This document shows, in pieces, positions 44,148 through 56,514 of a stretch of 64,000 nt of DNA. Source of the stretch: Nematostella vectensis (Eukaryota > Cnidaria > Anthozoa > Actiniaria > Edwardsiidae); NCBI RefSeq assembly GCF_932526225.1, contig NC_064039.1, positions 12,170,139-12,234,138 on the forward strand, written 5' to 3'. Position numbers and translations under genes: made by a program. Below the pieces are notes generated by a model. The model was not told the DNA's origin, searched no databases, and saw only the letters and a program-made list of their open reading frames with translations. The stretch's first letter is position 1; each line of letters begins with the position of its first letter.

Positions 44148-47100
44148 CGGAGTGTTCCTTTTAAAACAATTTCTACAGCTTTTCCCCTATGTTTCCTTTA
44201 GAAGTAGCAGTAGAAGAAGCCCTTATTGCATTTACTATGTTGGTATCTTGGTTAACGTTGTATAGATTACTGTTTTTTTTTAACACTACTTACTCCATTC
44301 GTTCCAAAAGCTTGAACTTTTATCGCAACAGGATAATTTGAATAAATTTCGCATACTTTTGAGGAACGATGACGTTGTTTGTTGCTGGCCAACATCCTTA
44401 GAAACCTAACAGTTTTTCAGAAATTTCGGAGAAATCGTGTATTGCTCACTTAAATCACGTTTCGGACATATATTCCCCCATCTTTCCATCAAAAAGAAAA
44501 AAAATCGAGGCAAACAAGGTGAAATTGTTAGTTTACTTGCCAGCTTTCTAGATTTAGTCAACAACAACAACAAAAAATGCATTGAAAAGAAATGCATTAA
44601 AAAGACAAAAAATAGACAAAAAAAGTCTTAAATATCATCTTTAATAGTCTTTCAGTTTATTCTCTAGGCCTAAATGTTTGTGGTAATCTTTTGTAAAATA
44701 TTAGAGCTAGCTCTGGAAAGTTGAAAAATGTGATAAAAACTTTTACTTTAGATGCCTTTTTGTTCTGAACTCGCAATAAAAACAAAACTAGTTCATTCTT
44801 TCAAAAAGCAGTGTAGATCCCAGGCCCGTACCCAGGATGTTTTTTTTGGGGGGGGGCTGCGAAACCGAAAATTGGACCTAATTTTTCAGGGGGGGGGGGG
44901 GGGGGGGGCGGAGGGGAGGGAGGGAATAAATCTGACCACCCACGAAAGAACACTTTTGCATTATCTCCACGGGACGTTTATTGTCGGATTTGGCTACGTA
45001 CCAGTGTGATCTACCTTATGCTTTATAGTTTTGTCTACAAATAGCACGTCCATTGGGAACATAAAATGGACCTTCGGCCGTTGTGGGGGGGGGGGGGGGG
45101 GGGGGGGAGCTTCGAAAAAGTGTTTCAGAGTGTTTTGGTAATGGAGTTTCTATTTGCTAAGCGATCCGTGACCCGAAAGTGATGGTGCAAACAAACAAAA
45201 TTTTGAGCGAATTCCGTCTCCCGGTAAATCGCTCACAGGCGGATTCTAGCGACTTTTCATAAAACCCTAGACCTCTTCAGGGATGTATCATTCGACATAT
45301 AACTACGTCCCACAACAGAGATTTTGGTCCGCAAACGCGGCCATGTTTATAAGATTTCTTAGGATCAGATTAGATAGGGGTCTTTGGAATCTTGTAGCGC
45401 GTGAAGAAATAATTTGGAATAATTTCTTTTTTGTTCATTATTCGAGGCTTAATTGTCGGGGAATCTGCCAATATAATGGAAGTTCATAGTTTCGTTTTAG
45501 TTTTGGTGTAGCGCAGCTGTGAAAACTGTGAATTTCACCTCTACAAACATGCGATTTTTTGACTCGGCAATCCCATGTCCGACAACGCCTCTGAGAAATC
45601 GAAAAAAAGATATTTCGATAAAACCAACCTATTTTTATTAGTTGTAGACCAAACCCTTTTGACTTTTTTTCTGACGCGAAATTGACCCGGCCGCTCTTAG
45701 GGAGACTGCTTAAAGAAGTAAAAGAATGTCAATCATTCACTCCTTTGTTATTGTTTATCATTGAAAATACAGAGGTTTATTCGCAAGGAAACTTCTAAAT
45801 ATTAATCTACGAACGAACTCTGATATTTTATTGACTATATTTGATTGAAAATATCTTGGTTACTTGCTTGAATTAGCCGATGCCGATGGATGCTTTGAGT
45901 GACTCTCCATTGGGCGGGAGCATAAAATGGCGACATGACTGTTCTTATTTAACTTGGAATAGTTACACCTTGTTAGCTCACGCTAATGACAAATGACAGA
46001 ACAAACCATTGTACTTTAAGACGTGAAATGGTTCTCGAATAACAATTCTCAATTACCACTTGAAACCGACTTGCTCCTCGTACCTTTTTTGATTTTCCTA
46101 GGATTAACAGGTCGAATTAGCTAGATTTTGAAACTGCTTTTTTAAGCTGTTTGTGCGACCGTTTTAGATTTCCCGGTCAAACGCGATAGGTAAACGTAAT
46201 AAGCAAAATGCTTTTTACGTAACAATCTCAAATGATTTTAAACGGAAAACGCGAAAAATATTTCAAAATTAAAAAGCAATGTGTTTATTGGAAGTTTCTT
46301 CAAGGATGCGACTGATAATTTAGAGCGGATGGCCTGTTAAATAGCGTGGATTCTAATAGATTCTTTTGTCTCTTGTCGGTAGGGATTTCCGTCGACCCTT
46401 CGGAATTAAACTGACAATGCCGCTTTAACTTCCGAAGTTGGCAGCTAATCAGTACAACATTTCTTGTAAAAATAACGTTTTTCGTTACTTGCGCTACTTG
46501 CCGTATGGCATATTCGCGTTTCATTTATTTTCACGTATCGCGCATGAAAATTCTTAACGCTGTGTTAGAGGTGATATCATAGGCTAGTTCCCAGGCGTCT
46601 CTGTGTAGCGCGGCCAGCTTTTAAAATTGACGTCATAGCTAGCAGATGCTTACGCCCTGTCTTATCGATTTGTTGAAACGGCTAAGGTGCAAACCCGCGC
46701 TCAAAATAAGAATATCCATCAACCACGAAAAAGATTAAATAATTGGGCGTGAAGTTGAGCGTCGAGAATTGAAAAAAAAAAACGCAGCGAAAAAAATGCA
46801 CCTAGTAAAAGATTAGTTCACAACGCTGACTAACGGAACAGCAGAAAAGATTACCAGTAGCGTACACAGGGTGGGAGTTCTTGGTCGCCATAAAGTGGGT
46901 CTTTTCTTTGAAGAATCTCCGCAATTACTAGCAAACCTGCTCATCCCTACCCCTCCCCCCTTAGGCACCCCTATTCCTCCTTTGCTTCAGAGAAAAGTGT
47001 TTGAATGTAATTCTAGTTTTTTTTTTTCAGAATGACAGAAAATCTATCAACAAGATGCGAAACTATAAAAAAGCATTGACGGTATAAATTCAGAAGCTAC

Positions 47101-50100
47101 ACAAATGTCATTATGTTATTTCATAAGCAAAATAATATCCGCCTATAAACAATTGGAATAGTGAACTGTCAAAAAATGGGAAGCTTAGATAAACAAACAG
47201 AACAGATTGAAAAGCCTAATGGAAAGGAAAGTCTATATAATTGACTTGTCACATCTTTTACCCAGGCAGTATATTAGTTAAATATAGATATCTATTAAGA
47301 AATATACAAGAAAATCTAAGAAAAAATAGATTAAATAGAATATAAAAGATGAAAAAAGATAATATAAAAAAACTGAGATAGAAATCGAATCAATAGACAT
47401 AAATGATGGCATCTATAAATGTCTGACAAAGGGTAATTTTTAATTAAAATGCCCAAAAGTAATTCTGGAAACTAAGATTCGAAATTAAGGAAAACAGATG
47501 TCCGTAAGTGTTTTTTACCGCATAAGAGATAGCTCGTAGTCAAGAACTCAATCGATTATCTATTAGTACTGAAGTTCAGAAAGATAACCTCGAAAATATG
47601 ATCAAGAGCAAAGGAAGATGACTAAAGGTGCCTGATGTTTCTATGAGTATCCAACTTCTGTTTATCTTCAGAATATCATGTTTTAAAATGAACATAAGTT
47701 TAAAATGTGTGCCATTATGGTTCTAAACATATCGTTTTGAATAAACTCTCGTAATAATAAAAGAAATTATAAAAAAGGTAATAAAAAAACAGGATGATAG
47801 CAAGTTTATGAAAACTGTATATGAAGTATTCAATATAGTAAATCTGTTTTTATAAGTCGCTCTATTATTTTAACCATAACCGAAACCCCTTTTTGACCTT
47901 TAGTGGCGAATTTGAAGTTAAAAAATATCGGTATTAGAAGTATAATAGAGACTACAGAGACTATTACTCAGAATTGCAATTCATATACAGGATAGCGTAG
48001 ATTTATGCTACAATATATTGCAAATTCGTGATCATAAATCACTAGCTAATTGCGCTGCTATCATTGCAAGACATTTTGTAGCACCTAATCTTGCTATCCA
48101 TTCATTTTGCAATACACCGTCTCTCTCGTAAGATTATAACGGAAGCGGTATACATCCAATCCCCTAGAATTCATCTCCAAGGGATTGAGCTCATTGGCGC
48201 AGCACCTGTAATAAAGCGATGACAAAGCTGCAAAAACATAAATTGACAGCGTATGACGAGCCTAAGTCAATATTAAGACAAAATTAAGGTAACTTGCCCT
48301 CTGTTCATTGACGTGAGCATGATGTAGAGTTTGGTAATTCTAATCGTTTATTTTATCTAAGAAAAATCTTATTAGTCGAGAGTAACCACGGACAAGGGAT
48401 TTGCGAACGTGAAGAAAAAAAACGGGGGAAGTCGACAACTCTCAATGTAAGTTTTTTTTTTTTTTTTGTCGTTACTATGCTACCAAAAGCGGTTTTCAAA
48501 TATTTTAATTTCTAGCAAGTCAGCCATTAGGACTGTACCAATGTATCATTTGAGGAAAATCTACCACCATACATTGTCATATGTATCATTGGGCCCGAAA
48601 GAATCGCCTTTATCAAGAGTATTATTTAGCTATCACATCGATATGACAATTGTGGCGAATTAATATTCCACTAAAAGGTATTTGGGGACTAGAGTCTGGT
48701 AAAAACTTTGAAAGATAACATTACCAAAAAGTAAAAAAAAAACGATTAACGGTGATACATAAAAGTTATAATAAATGCGTAATCTAATAGCCAAGCAATT
48801 GAATGCATGCGTTTAAATCAATGAATGCAAAGAAAAGAAAAGAATACAAAGCAATAATGGTTGCGATAAGAGAAGCCTTCTTCTAATTTTATAGGAAATG
48901 ACTTTTTGTTGCTTTACAAAATTGGTTTGTTTTGTTTAGTTCTACTTAAAAGGAGATCAGAAAAAAAAGACAGAAGAGCAGTTTTTTAGTAGCTTGAGAA
49001 CGAAGAGAGTTTTTCTTTGTAACTAGAAGTTCTATCGGTTCTGTTCCGTTGGTAATAAACTGGTCATTCTCTAATTTCTTCAAATAACCTTTTCACCTGG
49101 GAACTCAAGCTCATATCTCTGAGTAATCTTTTGATTCTCACCTTTACCTTAATACAGAATCAACTATGAGCAATCCGCCAAACAGGTCACCAAGAACACC
49201 AGGAAATTACACCCCAGGTCTGTTTACTCAGTTGTTAGGATACCGTCAAACGCAGGGGCGATTCAAGCTGTTTGTTGAGAGGAAGATTCCACATAGAGGC
49301 TATATTGCCTAAATATTTTCGTTTAAACTTTTTAGCTCCCCCATACTTTTTCACCGATTAGCGTAATTGCTTGAATAAGCGCAGTGTTAATAAAAAAAAA
49401 AAAACCCTGAAGACCTTTACAGATATTAGCGCAATAGAAATGAGGGTAAAAACAAGAAGCAAACTGACGTTTTTGTTTAAAAATCAGGTCAATAAGATTG
49501 TCAGTGATGGGTCATCAATTGGCCGCATGCTGTGTTTTGATGTCTGCACTGGCGATGAAAGGTATGATTCTTTTTCCTTTCTTTTGTCAACTAAGGTAAA
49601 ATAACTATCAAATAAACTGTCACACCGTAACTTCTGAATGTTCATCGGCATTGTTTGACGTATACCTAATACGAACAATCTTATTTCGAGCGAAACAGTA
49701 GAAAAAGAAATATGTATATGTTTTTCAGTTGCCATTTCGAAATGAAAAAAAAAGCTGAGAGGTTTTGGGTCATAGGCCTTTCTAAAACATATAATATATT
49801 ATCCAGTTGCCAGAGATTTGAAACAATTCTCTTTTCCGGCGCCTCTAAGTCTTGGGTAATAGATATAGGTGTTCCATCAGGACAACATCACGCAGGCGAG
49901 TATACAGAGATGTGCGCTCATCCCTCCCCCCCCCCCCCCCCCCCCCTTGGTTGCCAAAAAGAGCGTTCGGGAACTCACGCAGAAAGTCGAGGAAATTTGT
50001 TTCTTTGTCGCTGGAAAACTGTTATCTCGTGTAGATGAAGCGAGATTTTGTTCTTTTTTTCAATGTTAGAAGGGCTATTGTTTAAGGTAAAATTTGTGGA

Positions 50101-50447
50101 TATGTGTATGACTTCAATGCATTTAAACGACTTTTTACGCCATTTAGCTAGGGTTGTGAAATTAGTATATATATATTCTGCAAATCCAATTCGGTTGCGT
50201 AAAAATGTGTTATAATACAAAGTCGAAATCGTAAACTTTTAAACCAAAAAAGTGTAAACTTAACATATTCTTTGATAAATAAAAAAAGTTAACACAGTCC
50301 AACTGACAAAAAACTAGGTTTATTCCATCAGAAATCGCGGTGTTTTACTACTATAAGCATTTCTGTGCTGCTCATTGCTCAAAATTGATTTATCGCTTGT
50401 AGGTACGTTTTTATTTTTAGCTTGGGCCGACTTCAAGTCTTAAACAA
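44148..50447. other. Long intergenic region, no gene recognised
   Basis: 6.3 kb, very AT-rich between 46980 and 49100. It contains poly-G runs near 44890 and 45087, a poly-C run near 49927 and a diverged MITE copy at 46150-46430. A 48-codon frame at 49166-49312 (MSNPPNRSPRTPGNYTPG...) follows an acceptor-like AATACAG and has gene-like composition, but nothing supports it further. Confidence 0.5.
46150..46430. mobile_element. Diverged MITE copy related to 20421-20649
   Basis: Shares blocks such as GTTTATTGGAAGTTTCTT, GCGGATGGCCTGTTAAATA and CTGACAATGCCGCTTTA with the 20.4-kb element. The left terminal repeat is eroded. Confidence 0.65.
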
Positions 50448-53027
50448 ATGTTTCCTAAGGTCCTAGACTTGTATTTATTTTTTGCCGCCCTCATCTTCAC
50501 TAAGAAGGTCCCTCTCATTTCAGGTTGCGTTGGCGCGACGTCACTAGACATACCTGGTGACGTCATCATTGGGGGTCTTTTCCCGGTTCACCTCAAAAAC
50601 CAAAAATCAGAGAACAGCTGCGGACCAATCAGCACTCAGCCAGGGTTCCAGTACCTCGCGGCCATGCTATTCGCACTCGAGCTAATCAATAATAGCTCGA
50701 CTTTGCTCCGTAACATCACACTCGGAGCGAGCATCTACGACACTTGTCAAAGCCAAACGATCGGGGCCGACCACGCGAAGGATATAATCAAGGAGTCTCT
50801 TTTAACAAATAACAAGCTTCTAAAAGGCGTGGTCGGGCCTCTTGTGAGTGACGTTTCCATAGCGACGGTACAATTACTTAGAGTATTCGGGCTCCCACAA
50901 GTTAGCTTTGGTTCAACGAGTCCAGACCTGAGTAACAAAGATCTATATGGCAGCTTTTTTCGGACGGTCCCCCCGGACTCTTTTCAGGCAGAAGCTTTGG
51001 TGGACATTCTAGAACATCATGGCTGGAATTATATAATTACCATCAACTCAGCGGGGAATTATGGCGAGAATGGCATGTCTGCGATAATCAAAATCACCGA
51101 GAAAAGAGATATTTGTATTGCCGCCACCTTCACTGTGCCGCCACTTTCGACTGATGCTCATTACGAGAGGATTATCCGTGAAATAGCGCAGGCGAGGTTC
51201 GATGCAGTAAATATCATAGTAGTCTTCACAACGCAGACCGACTCTGCGGGCCTTCTTTCCGCGGCTGCGCGCCTGGGCGCCACGCGATTCACGTGGCTTG
51301 GCAGCAATGGATGGAGTAATAGAATGACAGTTACCATAGGTAACGAGATGGTTGCTAACGGTTCAATTACTGTCAATCATATGGATGGGCAGGTGGCAGG
51401 ATTCGAGGAGTTTTTCAGTTCGATGAACCCAATTAATAATCAAAACATCCCGTGGATTGATGAATTTTGGGAGAATTGGTTCAAATGTGACCTTCCCGGG
51501 GGTAAACCAACTTTCTATAAAAACTGTACTGAAGACTTGGTGTTACCAAAAATGGAGGTGGCACCAGTCCGAGTTGTCATCAACGCGGTGTACGCCTTTG
51601 CGCATGCTCTAGATGACATGCAGCGCGCATTGTGTCCTGGAAAGGTTGGATTATGCGAAGCCATGATAGCCGATTCTAGTGGCAAAACGCTCATCGACTT
51701 TCTCAGGAATGTGACATTTCCGGACGCGTCGTATGGATGGCCTGTCCGGTTCAACAAAAACCAGGAAATGGACGGAAACTACAGTATCATGAATTTTCAA
51801 TATCAAAATGGGAAGTGGATTTACGAGAATGTGGGTTCGTGGAGTTGGGGTGACGAGAGCGACAATGTGCGAATGGAACACTTGATCTTAGAGAGCCAGA
51901 AAATAAGCTGGGGAAAAGGCAAGCTTAGTCCTCCTCATTCTATCTGCTCTGCGCCCTGTCAATTCCCCCAGATACGCAATCAGCTCCCTGTCAATCCCAA
52001 GTGCTGCTGGGAATGCTCCTTTTGCGACGAGCATCAAATTGTGGTGAATGACAGCTGCCAGTCATGTTTACCAGGGCACCGCCCCTACACGAACCACAGC
52101 ATGTGCGTAAAGCTGCCTGTTGTGCACCCGAGCCTTGGGGAGGCCATGGGCATCACCTTCGCCGTCTGGTCGTGTCTTGGGATGCTTGTGACCTTAGCTA
52201 TCTGTGTGTTTTTTGTGAAGTCTCGGGAGCACGAGGTTGTAAAAGCAGCCGGGAGGGAACTTTGCGCCATCATTTTGCTGGGTATCATGCTATGCTATGC
52301 ATCGATCTTCACAAACTTGGTCGAACCAGACGCCATCACCTGCACTGTGGAACGTTTCTTTAGCTCTGTCTGTTACACAACGTGTTACGCCCCGCTTCTC
52401 ATGAAGACCAATCGCATCTACAGGATCTTCAGCCGTGCCCGAAAGGCGGCCTCACGACCACACTTAACTAGTCCGACCTCTCAGGTGCTCGTCACCGCAG
52501 GACTGATAGCAGTTCAGCTATTGCTAACCACGGTCTGGACCATATCGTCCCCTTCTCATATCCACATCACCTACGAGCGGCTCACGAGGACAGTAATAAG
52601 CTGTGAGAGCCACGGGGGGATGCTAGCACTCAACCTTAGCTATAATATCCTCTTAATGCTTGTATGCACTCTGTTCGCTTTCAAGACTCGTAACTTCCCG
52701 AGGAACTTCAACGAAGCTAAGTACATCGGAGTCATGATGTACCTCACGTGCGCCGCCTGGATTATCTACCTTCCCAGCTATCTTAACACGCATGACGTCT
52801 GGGCGCATGTCTACCTCAACTGCGGCGTCTCTGTAACCATAGCAACAATTACTTTGGCGGGTATATTCGCGCCTAAAGTTCACGTAATAATTAGTGGGGA
52901 CAGAAAGGTTGGGGATGTCGCTCAAAAGCGACAATTCGCGACGCTGCAAACCCGAACTCCTGTACTTGAAGCACGCAGTGCATTATGCGTTGGAGATTCG
53001 AGCATGCTTTATGTGTCTGACCGCTGA
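50448..53027 (+). CDS. Class C GPCR, metabotropic-glutamate-receptor-like, intronless (859 aa)
   Basis: Complete architecture: signal peptide (residues 1 to about 26, LFFAALIFTKKVPLISGC), bilobed ligand-binding domain (about 33-480; IIGGLFPVH, ALELINNSSTLLRNITLG, STSPDLSNKDLYGSFFRTVP, INSAGNYGENG), cysteine-rich domain (C500 to about 560; CSAPCQFPQ, CCWECSFCDEHQ, CQSCLPGHRPYTNHSMC) and 7TM domain (about 565-815) with KAAGRELCAIILLGI, KTNRIYRIF, TRNFPRNFNEAKYIGVMMY and FAPKVHVII. The C-tail is short. By mGluR1 numbering from memory, the pocket residues T188, D208, Y236 and R323 are kept, but R78 is Tyr69 and D318 is Asn287, so glutamate may not be the ligand. A single-exon class C receptor suggests retroposition or lineage-specific intron loss. 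The first ATG was used; it gives a good signal peptide. Confidence 0.95.
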   Translation: MFPKVLDLYLFFAALIFTKKVPLISGCVGATSLDIPGDVIIGGLFPVHLKNQKSENSCGPISTQPGFQYLAAMLFALELINNSSTLLRNITLGASIYDTCQSQTIGADHAKDIIKESLLTNNKLLKGVVGPLVSDVSIATVQLLRVFGLPQVSFGSTSPDLSNKDLYGSFFRTVPPDSFQAEALVDILEHHGWNYIITINSAGNYGENGMSAIIKITEKRDICIAATFTVPPLSTDAHYERIIREIAQARFDAVNIIVVFTTQTDSAGLLSAAARLGATRFTWLGSNGWSNRMTVTIGNEMVANGSITVNHMDGQVAGFEEFFSSMNPINNQNIPWIDEFWENWFKCDLPGGKPTFYKNCTEDLVLPKMEVAPVRVVINAVYAFAHALDDMQRALCPGKVGLCEAMIADSSGKTLIDFLRNVTFPDASYGWPVRFNKNQEMDGNYSIMNFQYQNGKWIYENVGSWSWGDESDNVRMEHLILESQKISWGKGKLSPPHSICSAPCQFPQIRNQLPVNPKCCWECSFCDEHQIVVNDSCQSCLPGHRPYTNHSMCVKLPVVHPSLGEAMGITFAVWSCLGMLVTLAICVFFVKSREHEVVKAAGRELCAIILLGIMLCYASIFTNLVEPDAITCTVERFFSSVCYTTCYAPLLMKTNRIYRIFSRARKAASRPHLTSPTSQVLVTAGLIAVQLLLTTVWTISSPSHIHITYERLTRTVISCESHGGMLALNLSYNILLMLVCTLFAFKTRNFPRNFNEAKYIGVMMYLTCAAWIIYLPSYLNTHDVWAHVYLNCGVSVTIATITLAGIFAPKVHVIISGDRKVGDVAQKRQFATLQTRTPVLEARSALCVGDSSMLYVSDR

Positions 53028-54545
53028 CTGCTGGCTCAAGTAGGAGTAGCTCCCTCGATAGTGGCTTTTCGACTAAGCCGAATGAGACGCCAAGGATTGA
53101 GTCGCTCCCGAATTATCTATGTTCCAAGGGGGCCCAAGGGCTGGGACCATGGAAACTAGGAGTATTAGGAGGCACGAAAAAGGCTCATGTAAATGACACA
53201 AAACAAGCAAAACCTGGCATAAAGACCTTACATCTCGTTCGAAATAACTATGACGATGTAAAAATGACCTCGAAAAATAATACTGCGAACCAGTTATGAT
53301 GTAATATCATATGGCATAAATGACTACTATCACTTTCGAATAGAGAATTCATTTCCTGACTAAACTTTATTTTCCTTCAAACAGGAAACGCTCTTCCGAG
53401 CACTTGGCCAACTCAAAGCAACCTTATCCGCACGTAATAAAAATACTACTAAACTAGATAATTAGAATGGGACGATATTCAACAGCTCAGAAGAACACAA
53501 ACAGCATCTATTTGCAGGTAAAAGCCTAGCTACCATAGCGACTAAAATAAACCGTCGAGGCAGCCGCAGATCTCTGTTCCCTATGAGATATAAAGAGAGA
53601 TAATCGATCTCAGCATGTTTGCTCCCTCAAGGAGGATAATGAGCTAAACTAGATAATTAGAATGGGACGATATTCAACAGCTCAGAAGAACACAAACAGC
53701 ATCTATTTGCAGGTAAAAGCCTAGCTACCATAGCGACTAAAATAAACCGTCGAGGCAGCCGCAGATCTCTGTTCCCTATGAGATATAAAGAGCGATAATT
53801 GATTTCAGCATGTTTGCTCCCTCAAGGAGGATAATGAGCTTGCTCGCGAAAACAAAACATCGATGAGTCGATAACCTGCAAGGGGTATCGCTTTTGGCGT
53901 GTGTATTTAATACTATAATAGCAATACCATCTTTGAAGAGAAAAAAAAGACTATTTAAGAACTAGCAGGTGCTTTTTGAGATGACGTTAATAGCAGAATT
54001 ACAGGCGCCCCTCATGCTGCGGTTGCATCAGAAAGTATTTCTACGTTTTATTCTAAAATGCTTTTTTTACAAAGTTTAGTTGCTCATTCTTTGTTTCTAT
54101 TTTTTATTTGGTGGCTTTGCCTCTTGCTTATTTTCTTAACTTGCTTGTTTAAAATTTTTCGAGTGGATGTTTATTTTCGTTGTCTTGGAAAACCCCTTTG
54201 GATATCCACGGTCGGTTCCTTAGAAGACTCTAGAATATTTCGTATTTTGTTAAAATACCTATTCGCTAATAATAAAGTATATTCAATCAAATTCAAATAG
54301 TACCCAAGCGTTTTACACGATTATCCTTACGATGAAAATCGTTAGCGCATGTTTGGGAAAGAAGGCTGATGACTCACTTGAGACCACTCATGGATAACAC
54401 TTTGCCGAAAGGGAAATGATTACCAAACCCTCCCCAATCTTACGAAGACTTTTACGATAATATCGGCCGGCCTCCTGGGAGGTGTGTCACCTATTATCAA
54501 CTTGACAGATCAGCAACATCGTCAAGCATTAGCATATGACACCAG
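53028..54545. other. Intergenic region with a 195-bp tandem duplication
   Basis: No gene was recognised. The 80-codon frame at 54058-54300 is hydrophobic and AT-rich, without motif. Confidence 0.5.
53451..53840. repeat. 195-bp tandem duplication
   Basis: AAACTAGATAATTAGAATGG starts at 53451 and 53646, and the two copies are nearly identical to CAAGGAGGATAATGAGCT. Confidence 0.95.
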
Positions 54546-55826
54546 GTGCAAGAGGAGATTTTTTTGTCGATTTTATCCAAGGAATCAGAAAATGCATGGT
54601 GCTTTGATGTGTACCTAATAGTAGATAGCGACTTTCCTTTTGATCAACATAAAAATAGCAATGTTGTTAAAATCTGGCAATATTTGAATAACATGTGGCG
54701 CGCAAAAGCTCAGTCTGCCAATCAGAGTCCGGAAAACTGTTATGAATCTTTTTGGGTTGCTGTTAATTACGCTGGCATAAATACTAACTGCGACTTAAAT
54801 AGTGCATCACTCCCTTTTGTCGAAACTGATACGGTGGTGGATTTCCCGAAGCACATCAAACCACTATCCGACATGAATTCGTCTAACGTTACCGGAGTGA
54901 GTATAACGACAAATCCGTACGCACTGGCCGCTATGCAGTTTACAACGGTCTACTGGGTATTCTACAATATCATCGCCATCATCACAATCATCGGTAACAG
55001 TCTGGCGGTCTATATCCTAATATCAAGACCCTATCTTCTGCATCAGACCTCCCCCAATGGTCGTTTTTTTCTCTCGCTTGCAGTCTCTGATCTCCTCGTT
55101 GGAATCTTCCCTTTTCTCTCTGTCCAAATCTGCGTATTTGGCACACCTTGTAATAGCACTATTTGGGCAGTGATTGCATTTCTAGTCAAGGTTGTTATCA
55201 ACAGTTCCGTGACGAGCTTATGCCTATTGACCATGGATCGCTACTGGGCAGTGGTGCACCCGTTCTCTCACATCACGATGGAAGGACATATCAGTACTTT
55301 GATTTCCATAGCAGTGGCTTGGATAGTTCCACCGATTCTCGAACTACCATTCCTTCTAAAAATGCTTGGGTTCTATACAAACAAGACTCTTTTTGGTTAC
55401 CGAATAGTTTACGAGGTGATAACGACCTGCTTACCAATCATCTTCATGGTTTACGCATACACTAGGATCATCCTAGTGGTCAGGAAACATCGCCGAGAGA
55501 TAAGGGCACAAAACGACCTGACTACCTCAGCAACGATTCATTCTGGCGAACAATTAAGCCAAGACCATTCGGCTCCACCAAGACGCAACAGGCATAAGGA
55601 TCTCACTGCAATCGGAATAGTCGTTGCGATCTTTCTGGTCTGTAACATCTTTTCGTTGTTTTGGATGAGTTGCGTCTTTCTAATTGCTTCGTGTCGACCG
55701 GCTGGCTGGCTTACCGACACCACGGCCCTGGTTAGGTACCTGAACTCTGCGCCGAACTTCTACGTCTATGCCGTGATGAAAACTGACTTTCGCAGGGAGG
55801 TAAAAACTTTGTTTCGTCATTCTTAA
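54546..55826 (+). CDS. Class A GPCR, intronless (426 aa as opened, probably about 317 aa)
   Basis: Seven membrane segments: TM1 IIAIITIIGNSLAVYI (N151), TM2 LSLAVSDLLVGIFPF (D182), TM3 ending TMDRYWAVVHPF (DRY 231-233), TM4 AVAWIVPP (W259), TM5 TCLPIIFMVYAYTRIIL, TM6 TAIGIVVAIFLVCNIFSLFW and TM7 NSAPNFYVYAV, where NPxxY has become PNFYVY. The first 109 residues have no signal peptide or domain. The Met at 54873 (MNSSNVTGVS, with two N-glycosylation sites) gives the short N-terminus normal for this class and is my preferred start. The region is reminiscent of amine or trace-amine-like receptors, but TM3 lacks an obvious Asp at the amine-binding site (FLVKVVINSSV). Ligand unknown. Confidence 0.88.
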   Translation: MQEEIFLSILSKESENAWCFDVYLIVDSDFPFDQHKNSNVVKIWQYLNNMWRAKAQSANQSPENCYESFWVAVNYAGINTNCDLNSASLPFVETDTVVDFPKHIKPLSDMNSSNVTGVSITTNPYALAAMQFTTVYWVFYNIIAIITIIGNSLAVYILISRPYLLHQTSPNGRFFLSLAVSDLLVGIFPFLSVQICVFGTPCNSTIWAVIAFLVKVVINSSVTSLCLLTMDRYWAVVHPFSHITMEGHISTLISIAVAWIVPPILELPFLLKMLGFYTNKTLFGYRIVYEVITTCLPIIFMVYAYTRIILVVRKHRREIRAQNDLTTSATIHSGEQLSQDHSAPPRRNRHKDLTAIGIVVAIFLVCNIFSLFWMSCVFLIASCRPAGWLTDTTALVRYLNSAPNFYVYAVMKTDFRREVKTLFRHS

Positions 55827-56226
55827 AGAGCGTGAAAAGTTAATTAAAGAATATGAGAATAAAATTGGACGTATATGAAAGAGAAATCCGATATAAAATA
55901 AACATTTTACATAATTACGGGTGTTAGACTCGACAGTAAAAAAGAACTCATTAAATTTACCATTAAACTGAAACTGAGTGGTATAAAAAAATTACTTGGT
56001 GAAAAAGCAAAACAGATTTTCGGAATTATCGCATGCATAGTTACCGTATTGATAACCTGCGAGAATAGATAAATTGATAAATAAAGACTTCAATAAAACG
56101 AAAATTAATTGTTCGAAATTATTGCGTGCATTTACAGTATAGTAACGCTACATTAATGAAGAAAAAAGGATCGACAACTCCCTATAGCGAGAACGATAAA
56201 TATTAGAGTATAGTACTAATGTAACA

Positions 56227-56450
<224 letters not shown>

Positions 56451-56514
56451 ATTCACACGGCCATAGAGGGCATATATTTTATATAGGCCACATATATTTT
56501 TTTCTAAAAACTAT

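Noticed and set aside
49166-49312. 48-residue small ORF (MSNPPNRSPRTPGNYTPG...)
   Set aside because: Gene-like composition and an acceptor-like AG just upstream, but no second exon, family or conservation evidence; left as a note only.
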